This document shows, one piece after another, positions 28,093 to 36,253 of a DNA stretch of 64,000 bases. The notes under the pieces were generated by a model. That model saw nothing but the letters and a program-made list of their open reading frames with translations, was not told the DNA's origin and did not search any database. The number at the start of each line of letters is the position of its first letter. Position 1 is the first letter of the stretch. The DNA comes from Amycolatopsis lurida (lineage in GTDB: Bacteria; Actinomycetota; Actinomycetes; Mycobacteriales; Pseudonocardiaceae), in contig NZ_FNTA01000004.1 of assembly GCF_900105055.1 (NCBI RefSeq), positions 6,603,501-6,667,500 on the forward strand, in the 5' to 3' direction. The translations under genes and the position numbers were made by a program.

Positions 28093-28740
28093 GTGAGTTC
28101 CTCCGTCGAGCAGGGCTTCCGACCGCCGCAGCAGGCCCGCAGCCGGGAGTCGTTGCAGAAGGTGCTGGCCGCGGCCGAACATGTTCTGGCAGGCCAGGGC
28201 TTCGCGGAGTTCACCGTCGCGGCGGTCGCCGAGCGGGCGGGAATGTCGGTGGGCGCGATCTACCGCCGGTTCGACGGCAAGAGCCAGCTGCTCTACGCCG
28301 TGAAAGACCAGCTGCTCGGACAGCTGGAGGCCGGCGTCAACAAAGCGCTTCGTTCCGCGGAGCCCGGATTGAGCGGCGTCGTCGGCGCGTTCACCCAGGC
28401 GTTGGCGGGGACGTTCGCCCGTCACGACCGGATCTTCTCCGAACTGCTCGACAGCCAGCGCACCGAAGGACGCGACCGCGGCCTCCGCGCGTTGGACACG
28501 ATTCAGCGCGATCTCGTGGAGGCCGCCCGGCCTTGCTACGGCGAGATCCGGCGGGCGGACGAGGAACGGGCGATCCGGATGGCGAGTCGGACCATCATCG
28601 GTTCCTGTGTGCACCGGGCCGCCAGTGGCCGGTTCTGGTCCGACGGCCTCGGCTGGGATGCTTGGGCGAGTGAGACGACCGAGATGGCGTTGGCGTATCT
28701 GGGTTCGGCTCCTCGCGATGAAGTGGAGCCCGCTCAGTGA
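28093..28740 (+). CDS. TetR-family regulator
   Basis: A 215-residue repressor with the helix-turn-helix around residues 15-65 (SRESLQKVLAAAEHVLAG, TVAAVAERAGMSVGAIYRRF, DGKSQLLYAVKDQLL). The C-terminal ligand domain is not assignable to a known ligand. The start is uncertain: GTG at 28093 is used, GTG at 28084 is possible, and neither has a clear Shine-Dalgarno sequence. It diverges from the export ATPase across a good inverted repeat and probably controls it and itself. Confidence 0.85.
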   Translation: MSSSVEQGFRPPQQARSRESLQKVLAAAEHVLAGQGFAEFTVAAVAERAGMSVGAIYRRFDGKSQLLYAVKDQLLGQLEAGVNKALRSAEPGLSGVVGAFTQALAGTFARHDRIFSELLDSQRTEGRDRGLRALDTIQRDLVEAARPCYGEIRRADEERAIRMASRTIIGSCVHRAASGRFWSDGLGWDAWASETTEMALAYLGSAPRDEVEPAQ

Positions 28741-28910
28741 GCTTTGGGAGGTCCGAGCGGCGGCAGCAGCTGATGGCCCAGGGTTGTGAGCGCGTGTATG
28801 TCGAGCGCAGGAACTGCGGGCACGCGTAGCGGCGGTCTCGTCGCTGGTCCTGGCCGATGTCGGGCATGCCGAGGGGCCCGTCGCCGGTGTGGCTGGCGGG
28901 CTCCTCGGGT

Positions 28911-30194
28911 TCAGACGTGATGCAGGGTGTTGCGGCGGGGTCTTCGGAGCGGGTCCCGGTATTGGGGCGGGATGAATTCCGGTAACCCGTCGGCGGCCAT
29001 GCGGACTTCCCAGTCACCGTGATGGATCAGCCGGTGATGGAACCCGCACAGCAGAACCAGATTCCGAAGATCGGTGGGTCCGCCGTCTGCCCAGTGATGA
29101 ATGTGGTGAGCGTGGCAATTCTTGGGTTTCCGATGACAGCCAGGGAACGCGCAGCCACCGTCGCGGATGTTCAACGCCCGTCTCTGGCCTGGGGTGACGA
29201 AGCGTCTGAGTCGCCCCACGTCGAGGGGTTCACCCGCGGCGCTCAGCACGACCGGCAGCATCAGGCAGTCGCAGGCAGCGAGCCGGGCTTCCCTCGCGGT
29301 CATCGTCCCAACGAAATCCAAGCACGCGGTCCCGAGACCGGACTTCAACTCCTCAAGCCCGATGGTGACGTGCACCAACGTCCGATACCCGCTGGTGCCG
29401 GGCTGGTCGGGGCAGGCGATGGCCAGGTCGAGGAGGTCGACCCAGGCGTCGCCCATGCGTTCGCATTTCATCCGCAGGTCCGCTTGGCCGAACTCGTCCA
29501 CCGGCCGGGGCTGGGCGTAGGCCTCCAGCGCGGCGGCGGTGCGGGCACCGGTCTCGTCATCGAGAAGACCGGTCAGCTTCCAGAACCCGTCTTTCCGGCG
29601 CTCCAGCGTGATCTCGCGACGCGGCTCAGCAGGTTCCGGGTCTTTGGGCTCGTTCCCGTCCGGGTCCAGCAAGGCGAGGAGGTTCGCTTCGGCGTCCGCC
29701 AACTGGCGAGGGCCAGCGTCCCGAGCAAGGGTGGCGAGAATCTTCTCTGCATTCTCGCGGTCCTCAGTGGAGGTGTCGGCGGGGAGTCTCTTCAAGATCT
29801 CCAGGATCTGATCGATCCTCTCGTCCCCGACCAAGCCCTCGGCCGCCACCGCAGCGGTCGTGGGCAGCGCGGCCGGAACCTCGGTGCCGTCCAACGCGCG
29901 GGTCGGGTTTAACGCGATGGCCCGCTTCACCACCGCACCCGCTTCACCGACCGACAACCCCGCGACATCGGCGAACCATGCAGCCGTACGGCCATACCCG
30001 TACAAGTCCTTGACACCCCGAGACTCGATCTCCGCCAGGTACCGCCCCAAACCCGCGGTGGCCATGCGAATCACCCGCAGAGACTGCTGCACGCCATGGG
30101 CAAGCTCCAGCTTGCCAGCGCGCCACAGCTCCTGCGGCAGTTCGGGAAGGAAGGTCTCGGACACACCCCCAGAATACCGCAATTCATCGAACAT
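28911..30194 (-). CDS. DUF222 / HNH endonuclease protein (13E12-repeat family)
   Basis: A 427-residue protein: DUF222 over about residues 30-290 and an HNH nuclease at about 330-390, with RRALNIRDGGCAFPGCHR, then HAHHIHHWADGGPTDLRNLV and LLCGFHHRLIHHGDW. The paired Cys residues and His cluster form the zinc/metal site. Relatives are the M. tuberculosis 13E12 proteins, several of which are LexA-controlled. The promoter here contains a near-consensus LexA site with a TAAAAT -10 element beside it, so transcription would begin within a few bases of the ATG and the mRNA may be nearly leaderless. The alternative GTG start at 30164 would remove ten residues. Confidence 0.88.
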   Translation of the reverse strand: MFDELRYSGGVSETFLPELPQELWRAGKLELAHGVQQSLRVIRMATAGLGRYLAEIESRGVKDLYGYGRTAAWFADVAGLSVGEAGAVVKRAIALNPTRALDGTEVPAALPTTAAVAAEGLVGDERIDQILEILKRLPADTSTEDRENAEKILATLARDAGPRQLADAEANLLALLDPDGNEPKDPEPAEPRREITLERRKDGFWKLTGLLDDETGARTAAALEAYAQPRPVDEFGQADLRMKCERMGDAWVDLLDLAIACPDQPGTSGYRTLVHVTIGLEELKSGLGTACLDFVGTMTAREARLAACDCLMLPVVLSAAGEPLDVGRLRRFVTPGQRRALNIRDGGCAFPGCHRKPKNCHAHHIHHWADGGPTDLRNLVLLCGFHHRLIHHGDWEVRMAADGLPEFIPPQYRDPLRRPRRNTLHHV

Positions 30195-30202
30195 GTGTTC
30201 GT
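30187..30202 (-). promoter_or_regulatory. SOS box (LexA-type) at the DUF222-HNH start
   Basis: TCGAACATGTGTTCGT differs at one base from the actinobacterial LexA consensus TCGAAC-N4-GTTCGA. It overlaps the ATG and the expected transcription start, adjacent to TAAAAT (30204-30209, minus strand). Binding here should block initiation. Confidence 0.75.
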
Positions 30203-30372
30203 AATTTTAAGCGACGAGCGAAACGTGCGAACAACACTGAAGGGTGATCCGCTCGGTGTGGCGCGAACACGCTAGGACAACAAAAGTGCGGCCGGGTCCG
30301 AGGATTCTGTTCCCGTGAAACCGATAACGAGAGATAATTGCCGCCGAAGGCGAAAGTGCGTCCGAAACCCGC

Positions 30373-30394
30373 CGCAATTAGTCGGCTAAATGCG
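30373..30394. repeat. 22-bp near-palindrome, copy 2
   Basis: CGCAATTAG (30373-30381) and CTAAATGCG (30386-30394) are inverted with one mismatch around TCGG. It shares CGCAATTAGTCG and the same overall plan with 11031-11052. It lies six bases beyond the stop of the GNAT gene. Confidence 0.5.
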
Positions 30395-30399
30395 AAGGG

Positions 30400-30882
30400 T
30401 CAAACGGTCTTGACATAACGGCGGCAAGGTACGGAAACCGGCCCCCCTGGACCGGTGACCCGATTGTCGAACTCGCCGTCGTCGACCCATCCGCACCGCT
30501 CGTAAAACCGCCGAGCCCGCGCGTTCCCCGGTGCCACCGCGAGCCAAGCGCGTGCATGCCCACCCGCGCGCACCAGCCGTTCGGCCTCCGCGAGCAGCGC
30601 CCCGGCCACCCCGCTCCCGCGATGGTCCGAAGAAACGTAGACCTGTTCCACCTCGTCGCCGACGACCATCACGAAACCCGCCACCTCGCCGCTCGCCGAA
30701 GCGACGGTCGTGTCGCCGACGCGGTCCGCGGCCCGCTCCCAGAACGATTCGCGGGTGCGGATCCGGACGAGCGAGTCGGGCACGTTGCCGAGATGGCCGT
30801 CCTGCCAGCCGTGGTACCAGATCTTCGCGACGGCGTCGGCGTCCGCGGGCGTCGCCTGGCGCAACATCAAAGAAGGAGACAT
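30400..30882 (-). CDS. GNAT-family N-acetyltransferase
   Basis: A 160-residue acetyltransferase. The acetyl-CoA-binding motif is VSSDHRGSGVAGALL (about residues 82-96), followed by ARAWLAVAPGNARARRFYERCGW, a typical C-terminal block. The substrate is unknown. It ends a minus-strand series (PucR, MarR, DsbA-like, GNAT); the gap to the DsbA-like gene is only ten bases, so co-transcription is likely. Confidence 0.85.
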   Translation of the reverse strand: MSPSLMLRQATPADADAVAKIWYHGWQDGHLGNVPDSLVRIRTRESFWERAADRVGDTTVASASGEVAGFVMVVGDEVEQVYVSSDHRGSGVAGALLAEAERLVRAGGHARAWLAVAPGNARARRFYERCGWVDDGEFDNRVTGPGGPVSVPCRRYVKTV

Positions 30883-30892
30883 GGCGCCGAGT

Positions 30893-31498
30893 TTAGGAAA
30901 CCAGCGCCCCGATCCGCCGCTCCACCTCGTCCGCGCTCGCGTTCCCGGCGACCAGGGTCACCACCTGCTCCGACGGCAAGGAGGCCAAAAGAGTCGGATA
31001 GCCGGTGACACCCAATTCCCGTGCCCGCCGGAAATCGTCCGCGGCGGAAACCCGGTCCAGCGCGCCCTCGACGGCGTCCCCGTCCAGGCCTGCCCGCTGC
31101 GCGACCACGCGATAGGTCGAGACCTCGGACAGGCTCAGCCCGTCGAGGTAGAAAGCCTCCTGCAGCAGCGCCGCGAGTCGTACCGCGCGATCCGGCCCGG
31201 CCTCGCGCAGCGCCGCCATCCCGCAGGCGGCGGCTTCGGAGTCCATGACGAACTCCCCGTCCGCGATGAGCCGTTCGTAGCCTTCCCCGAACGGCGCGCC
31301 GGTCCGGCGGGTGATCTCGGCGTTGGCTCCCTGGAGGTAGCCGAACTGCCGGATCGGGACGCGGCGCCCGCCGAGGAAGAGGCCGCCGGACACCACTTCG
31401 ACCGGCAGGTCCGGATGCCGGTGCGCGACGTCGGCCATGGTGCGGGCGAACCCGTACGACCAGCCGCAGTACGCGTCGAAGACATAGATGAGCTTCAC
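30893..31498 (-). CDS. DsbA-family thioredoxin-fold protein
   Basis: A 201-residue protein starting VKLIYVFDAYCGWSYGF. CGWS is a CxxS variant of the DsbA active site, which favours a glutathione-transferase/isomerase-like or mixed-disulfide role over an oxidase. The cis-Pro loop is GVTGYPTLL. No signal peptide is present, so it is cytoplasmic. The GTG at 31498 is used; TTG at 31510 is an alternative. It lies directly downstream of a MarR regulator, which may control it. Confidence 0.75.
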   Translation of the reverse strand: MKLIYVFDAYCGWSYGFARTMADVAHRHPDLPVEVVSGGLFLGGRRVPIRQFGYLQGANAEITRRTGAPFGEGYERLIADGEFVMDSEAAACGMAALREAGPDRAVRLAALLQEAFYLDGLSLSEVSTYRVVAQRAGLDGDAVEGALDRVSAADDFRRARELGVTGYPTLLASLPSEQVVTLVAGNASADEVERRIGALVS

Positions 31499-31516
31499 GA
31501 CGGGACTCAACGATGC

Positions 31517-31528
31517 CTGACTGGTCAG
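31517..31528. promoter_or_regulatory. Palindrome in the MarR-DsbA gap
   Basis: CTGACTGGTCAG (five-base arms, two-base centre) lies in the 36 bases between the MarR stop and the DsbA-like start. It may be a MarR-protein site for the downstream genes. Evidence is position only. Confidence 0.3.
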
Positions 31529-31534
31529 ATATTC

Positions 31535-32017
31535 CTACCGGAGTTTGGGGAGTGCGTCACGGGCCGAGTGGCTCAGCGTCCGGAGGTCCTGCGCGAACCG
31601 TTCGCGGTGGTCGGCGGGTAGCGGGTCGAGGAAGAGCCGCTGGATGTTCTCGACGTGCACCCGCGCGGCCCGCACGGTCGTCTCCTCGCCTTGCGCGGTC
31701 AGCCGTACGAGCTGCACGCGACGGTCCTGCGGATCGGACGAGCGGAAGACAAGGCCGAGTGTCGTCATCCGGTCGACCAGCCTGGTCGCGCCGCCGGTGG
31801 TCAGCACCTGCTCCTGCGCGATCGCGCGCATGCTCATCCCGGCGTCACCCGACCTGCCGACGATCAACAGGACCTCGAACATCAGGTGCGAGATCCCGCA
31901 TTCGGCCTCCAGCGCGCGGCCGAGCAGGTATTCGAGCCGGTTCGCGGCGCCCATCATCCGGCCGAAGGCGACCACGCGCGGGTCGTAGGCGGCTTCTTTC
32001 GCCGTGGTGATGCCCAT
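31535..32017 (-). CDS. MarR-family regulator
   Basis: A 160-residue winged-helix regulator. The DNA-binding region is at about residues 45-110 (MSMRAIAQEQVLTTGGATRL, VDRMTTLGLVFRSSDPQDRR). The wing Asp-Arg-Arg motif is intact. The ATG has AGGGAG upstream, located inside the end of the PucR gene; only one base separates the PucR stop from this start, so the genes are coupled. It may respond to oxidative or phenolic compounds together with the DsbA-like gene; the ligand is unknown. Confidence 0.87.
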   Translation of the reverse strand: MGITTAKEAAYDPRVVAFGRMMGAANRLEYLLGRALEAECGISHLMFEVLLIVGRSGDAGMSMRAIAQEQVLTTGGATRLVDRMTTLGLVFRSSDPQDRRVQLVRLTAQGEETTVRAARVHVENIQRLFLDPLPADHRERFAQDLRTLSHSARDALPKLR

Positions 32018-32018
32018 T

Positions 32019-33440
32019 TCAGCTCCCTGCCGACAAGGCCAAATAGACGTCGAGCTGTTCGGTGAACTCGGTCAGGTCGGTGCCGAGCAGTTCGCTCGCG
32101 CGCCCGATCCGATACCGCAAGGTGTTGACGTGGATGTGGAGCGCCCGCGCGGCCCGCGTCGGCGAGCCGGAACATTCGAGATAGACGCGCAGGGTGTGCA
32201 CCAGATCGGTGCCCTGTTCGGCGTCGTAGCTCACCAACGGGCCCAGCACCCGCCGTCGCAACGCCGCCCGCAGGTCGTCGGGTGCGCCCGCCAGCAGCAG
32301 CCGGTGCATGCCGATCTCGCCGCCGGGGACGACCTCGATCGTGCCGGGCCGTTCCGCCGCCACGGCCAGCGCGTAGCGCGCGACCTCTTTCGCGCCTCGC
32401 AGCACGGAAACCGGGGAACGGTCGCTGACGCCGATCAGCACCCGGCGGCACGGCAACAGGGATTCCACGCCGGTCAGTGTGTCGGTCACCGTGGCGGGCC
32501 AGTCCTCCGGCCATTCGCCGTCGTCCTCGGCCAGCGCCCAGGTGGTCTCCCCGGCGGGGCCGACGAGCGCGCCGGGCGGCAGGAGTTCGGTCAGGATGCC
32601 GCGTGCCGCATCGGATCCTTCGGTGCGCGCGACGACGACCCGCAGATCCCCGCGCAGCCCGGTCGCGGTCAGCGCCGCGTGCGGATCGCTTCCCTCGTCG
32701 AGTGCGGCGAGCAACGGTTCGAGCACCCTGTCGGTGACGGCGCGGACCTCGTCCGCCCGCGTGCGCGCGAGCCCGATCAGCCCGGCGAGTTCTTCGGCGA
32801 TCTCCGCCTGTGCGGCGGTCAACGTGCCGCCGATCGCGAGCAGCCACGGCAACGCGTGCCTGCCGCCGACGGGCCGGATGGAGACGTCGCCGGCTTCGAG
32901 GGAGCGCCCGCCCGCGGCGACGAACCGGCGTACCAGATCCGACGGGGTGCCGACGGGAACCACCCAGCAGGGGAGGCCGATCTCGCCGCGCGCCCGTTCC
33001 AGGAGGGCCTCGACCGACGAGTCTTCCGTCGCCGCTGAAAGCAAACGTTTGCGAGCGCCTTCCGCGGCTGCGGCCAAGGCCAGGACGACGCGTTCGGTGA
33101 CGACCGAGAACGACAGGTCCGCCGGTACCTCCAGCAAGGGGATCCCATGGCGCGTACAGGCCTCGACGAGGTCTTCGGGAATGCCGTCGGAGTCGGCTCC
33201 GGACGCCGCCAGAGCCGCCGCTCCGGCCTTCGCGAGCGCCGCGACGAAAGCCTCGGAATCACCCGGCCCGCGCCACCACAGCAACCCGCTCAGGACGAGT
33301 TCGCCCGCCGACACGTACCGCCCGGGATCGGACAGTTCCGTGACGTAGATCCGGGACACCGGGCGGTCGAGCAAAGCCGTCCCGGCACGTACGCGCAAGC
33401 GCAACCCGGGGAGCGCGAGCAGAGTTTTCACGGTCGTCAT
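32019..33440 (-). CDS. PucR-family purine-catabolism regulator
   Basis: A 473-residue regulator with an N-terminal PucR domain (about 1-125; VKTLLALPGLRLRVRAG, RYVSAGELVLSGLLWW), a central region, and a C-terminal helix-turn-helix (TRAARALHIHVNTLRYRIGRASELLG, here split as TRAARALHIHVNTL and RYRIGRASELLG). It diverges from the xanthine dehydrogenase operon, the position of PucR in Bacillus and Streptomyces. It should activate or repress purine genes in response to a pathway intermediate. The ATG at 33440 has no Shine-Dalgarno sequence and may be leaderless; the extension to 33491 has weaker support. Confidence 0.88.
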   Translation of the reverse strand: MTTVKTLLALPGLRLRVRAGTALLDRPVSRIYVTELSDPGRYVSAGELVLSGLLWWRGPGDSEAFVAALAKAGAAALAASGADSDGIPEDLVEACTRHGIPLLEVPADLSFSVVTERVVLALAAAAEGARKRLLSAATEDSSVEALLERARGEIGLPCWVVPVGTPSDLVRRFVAAGGRSLEAGDVSIRPVGGRHALPWLLAIGGTLTAAQAEIAEELAGLIGLARTRADEVRAVTDRVLEPLLAALDEGSDPHAALTATGLRGDLRVVVARTEGSDAARGILTELLPPGALVGPAGETTWALAEDDGEWPEDWPATVTDTLTGVESLLPCRRVLIGVSDRSPVSVLRGAKEVARYALAVAAERPGTIEVVPGGEIGMHRLLLAGAPDDLRAALRRRVLGPLVSYDAEQGTDLVHTLRVYLECSGSPTRAARALHIHVNTLRYRIGRASELLGTDLTEFTEQLDVYLALSAGS

Positions 33441-33444
33441 CAGG

Positions 33445-33462
33445 TTTGTAGGAAAGCACAAA
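33445..33462. promoter_or_regulatory. Inverted repeat in the PucR-xdh divergent promoter
   Basis: TTTGT (33445-33449) and ACAAA (33458-33462) are perfectly inverted around eight bases, four bases upstream of the PucR start. It is a candidate site for autoregulation and for control of the divergent xanthine dehydrogenase operon. Inferred from position only. Confidence 0.35.
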
Positions 33463-33576
33463 ACGGCCCGGCCGGGCAGGGGAGATTTCATGCTTCGGCA
33501 CCGTTGCCGCCATACGGGCGCAGGGCGTCTACTGAGTCAGCCGTCACATATCGCCGCCGAACCGAGGAGCCCGAGA

Positions 33577-34446
33577 GTGGATTTCCTGCGCCCCAGCTCG
33601 CTGACCGAGGCGCTCGCCGTCAAGGCCGAGCGGCCCGACGCGGTGCCCATCGCGGGCGGCACGGACGTCATGGTGGAGCTCAACTTCGACCACCGCCGCC
33701 CGGACGCGCTGCTCGATCTCAACCGGGTCACCGAACTCGCCGAATGGACCGAGACCGACGGCAGGATCCGGCTCGGCGCCTCGGTGCCCTACGTCCGGGT
33801 GATCGCTGAGCTGGGTGAAGTTCTGCCCGCGCTGGCCATGGCCTCGCGCACCGTCGGCTCACCGCAGATCCGCAACCGGGGCACCGTCGGCGGCAATCTC
33901 GGCGCCGCCTCGCCCGCCGGGGACACCCATCCCGTCCTCCTCGCGCTCGGCGCCGAGGTCGAGGCCGCGTCCGTCCGCGGTACCCGCCTGATCCCGGCCG
34001 AGGAGTTCTACCTCGGCGTCAAACGCAACGCCCTCGAACCCGACGAGCTGATCACCGCGGTGCATTTGCCCGCCGAGGTCGGCCCGCAGCAGTTCGCCAA
34101 GGTCGGCACGCGCAACGCGATGGTCATCGCGGTCTGCTCGTTCGCGCTGGCGCTGCACCTGGACACTCGCGAGATCCGCGCGGCCGTCGGCTCGGCGGCG
34201 CCGACCCCGCGCCGCGCGACCGCGGCCGAAGAGTTCCTCGGCGACGAACTTCCCTGGTCCACCAAGGCTTCGATCACGGATTCCGTCAAACGCCGGTTCG
34301 GCGAGCTGGTGTCGGAGGCGGCGTCGCCGATCGACGACGTCCGCGGCAGCGCCGACTACCGCAAGCACGCGCTGTCCGTCCTGGCGCGGCGAACGCTGAC
34401 CTGGGCGTGGAACGACTTCCAGAAGGGTGAACGCGAGTGCGCGTGA
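33577..34446 (+). CDS. Xanthine dehydrogenase FAD-binding subunit
   Basis: A 289-residue molybdopterin-dehydrogenase FAD subunit. Motifs: the FAD site IAGGTDVMVELN (about residues 26-37), RIRLGASVPY, and RNRGTVGGNLGAASPAGD, the classic second FAD motif. The GTG start is placed after GAGGAG (33564-33569). It transfers electrons from the 2Fe-2S subunit to NAD+. It leads the operon FAD-FeS-deaminase-Mo subunit; the next gene overlaps it by ten bases. Confidence 0.93.
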   Translation: MDFLRPSSLTEALAVKAERPDAVPIAGGTDVMVELNFDHRRPDALLDLNRVTELAEWTETDGRIRLGASVPYVRVIAELGEVLPALAMASRTVGSPQIRNRGTVGGNLGAASPAGDTHPVLLALGAEVEAASVRGTRLIPAEEFYLGVKRNALEPDELITAVHLPAEVGPQQFAKVGTRNAMVIAVCSFALALHLDTREIRAAVGSAAPTPRRATAAEEFLGDELPWSTKASITDSVKRRFGELVSEAASPIDDVRGSADYRKHALSVLARRTLTWAWNDFQKGERECA

Positions 34447-34907
34447 ACGTGACGATCAACGGCGAGTCCCGCCAGGCCGACGACGTCTGGGAAGGCGAAA
34501 GCCTGCTGTACGTCCTCCGCGAGCGGCTCGGGCTGCCAGGCTCGAAGAACGCCTGTGAACAGGGCGAATGCGGTTCCTGCACGGTGTATCTCGACGACGT
34601 CCCGGTGTGTTCGTGCCTGGTCGCGGCCGGTCAGGTCGAAGGCCGCGAGGTCCGCACGGTCGAAGGGCTCGCCGAAGGCGACAAGCTGGACCGCGTCCAG
34701 CAGTCCTTTGTGGAGGCCGGTGCCGTCCAATGTGGTTTCTGCACCCCCGGCCTCGTGGTGGCCGCGCACGATCTGCTCAACCGCGTCGAAAATCCCGCCG
34801 ACGAGGAGATTCGCGAGGCGCTGGCGGGGAACCTCTGCAGGTGTACCGGATACGAGAAGATCCTCGACGCCGTCCGGTTGGCCGCGACCAGGGGAGAGAC
34901 CACGTGA
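34437..34907 (+). CDS. Xanthine dehydrogenase 2Fe-2S subunit
   Basis: A 156-residue protein with two 2Fe-2S clusters. The plant-ferredoxin-type cluster uses Cys40, Cys45 and Cys48 plus a Cys near 58-60 (NACEQGECGSCTVYLDDVPV). The second cluster is CGFCTPG with CRCTGY. It passes electrons between the molybdenum centre and FAD. Its stop overlaps the next start (GTGA at 34904-34907). Confidence 0.94.
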   Translation: MRVNVTINGESRQADDVWEGESLLYVLRERLGLPGSKNACEQGECGSCTVYLDDVPVCSCLVAAGQVEGREVRTVEGLAEGDKLDRVQQSFVEAGAVQCGFCTPGLVVAAHDLLNRVENPADEEIREALAGNLCRCTGYEKILDAVRLAATRGETT

Positions 34908-36253
34908 AGACCGTCATCGAGAACGCCGCGATCGCCACGGTCGACGGAGCGGGCACCGAGCACGGCTCGGGCCACGTCGTCATCGAGAACGACCGGATCG
35001 CGGCGGTCGGCGCGGGGAAGGCGCCCGACGGCGAGTACGACGAACGCGTCGACGGCTCCGGCTGCCTGGTCACGCCCGGTCTGATCAACACCCACCACCA
35101 CCTTTACCAATGGGCGACGCGCGGCCTCGCCGCCGATCACACGCTCTTCGAGTGGCTGGTCGCGCTGTACCCCATCTGGGGCAGGCTCGACGCCGAGATC
35201 ACGCACGCGGCGGCCACGGCCGGGCTCACCCGGCTCGCGACCACCGGCTGCACCACGGTCGCCGACCACCACTACGTCTTCCCGCGCGACGGCGGCGACC
35301 AGGTCGAGGCCCTCGCCGCCGCCCGGATCCGGGTCGGCGTGCGGCTGCACGTCGTCCGCGGCTCGATGGACCGGGGCGAATCCCAGGGCGGGCTCCCGCC
35401 GGACAACCTCGTCGAGGAGACCGAGGCCGCGTTGCTCGGCACCGAGGCCGCGATCGAGCGGTTCCACGACGCCTCCGCCGGCGCGCATCTGCAGATCGCG
35501 GCCGGCCCGTGTTCGCCGTTCTCGGTGAGCGAGCGGCTGATGACCGGCGCGGCGGAACTGGCGCGCCGCAAGGGCGTCCGGCTCCACACGCATCTCGCCG
35601 AAACGGTCGACGAGGAGAAGCAGTGCCTCGCCGAAGTCGGCTGCACCCCGGCCGAGTACGCCGACAAACTCGGCTGGCTCGCCGACGACGTCTGGCTCGC
35701 GCACTCGATCCATCTCGCCCCGGAGGCGATCCGGCGGATGGGCGCGACCGGGACCGGCGCGGCGCATTGCCCGACGTCCAACGGGCGGATCGGCGCCGGG
35801 ATCGCCCCGGTGCGTCAGCTGCTCGACGCCGGGGTGCCGGTCGGGCTCGGCGCTGACGGCGCGGCGTCCAACGAATCCGGAGGCCTCGGTGAGGAACTGC
35901 ATCAGGCGCTGTTGCAGGCCCGGCAGCGCGGCGGACCCCGTGGGCTGACCACGCGCGAGGCGTTGTGGATGGGCACGATGGGCGGCGCGCGCTGCCTCGG
36001 CCGTCAGAAGGATCTGGGTTCGATCGAGGTGGGCAAACTCGCCGACCTCGCGGTCTGGAATCTGAACGGCCTGAACTACGCCGGGATCACCGACCCGGTC
36101 GCCGCCCTGGTGCTCGGCACGACCCCACCGGTCGAGCGGCTGTACGTCGGCGGCGTGCAAGTCGTCGAGGGCGGAACACTGCGCGAGGAATCCGAAGACG
36201 AGATCGCCCGTGAGCTGGCCGTGGCCAGTGCACGGCTGAGGGAGACGGTATGA
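34904..36253 (+). CDS. 8-oxoguanine deaminase-like amidohydrolase
   Basis: A 449-residue metal-dependent amidohydrolase of the ATZ/TRZ group. The signature NTHHHLYQWATRG at residues 62-74 gives His64 and His66 as metal ligands; later ligands lie in HTHLAETVDEE, LAHSIHL and GLGADGAASNE. This signature is typical of 8-oxoguanine deaminase, which converts 8-oxoguanine to urate; a guanine or hydroxypurine substrate is possible. GTG at 34904 follows GGGGAGA; longer frames back to 34568 shadow the Fe-S gene. Unusually, the gene sits between the Fe-S and molybdenum subunit genes of xanthine dehydrogenase and overlaps both by four bases. Confidence 0.85.
   Translation: MKTVIENAAIATVDGAGTEHGSGHVVIENDRIAAVGAGKAPDGEYDERVDGSGCLVTPGLINTHHHLYQWATRGLAADHTLFEWLVALYPIWGRLDAEITHAAATAGLTRLATTGCTTVADHHYVFPRDGGDQVEALAAARIRVGVRLHVVRGSMDRGESQGGLPPDNLVEETEAALLGTEAAIERFHDASAGAHLQIAAGPCSPFSVSERLMTGAAELARRKGVRLHTHLAETVDEEKQCLAEVGCTPAEYADKLGWLADDVWLAHSIHLAPEAIRRMGATGTGAAHCPTSNGRIGAGIAPVRQLLDAGVPVGLGADGAASNESGGLGEELHQALLQARQRGGPRGLTTREALWMGTMGGARCLGRQKDLGSIEVGKLADLAVWNLNGLNYAGITDPVAALVLGTTPPVERLYVGGVQVVEGGTLREESEDEIARELAVASARLRETV

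Noticed and set aside
28741-28910. Possible gene between TetR and the DUF222-HNH gene (frame 28595-29017, minus)
   Set aside because: No ribosome site, no family motif, and it overlaps both neighbours; treated as intergenic.
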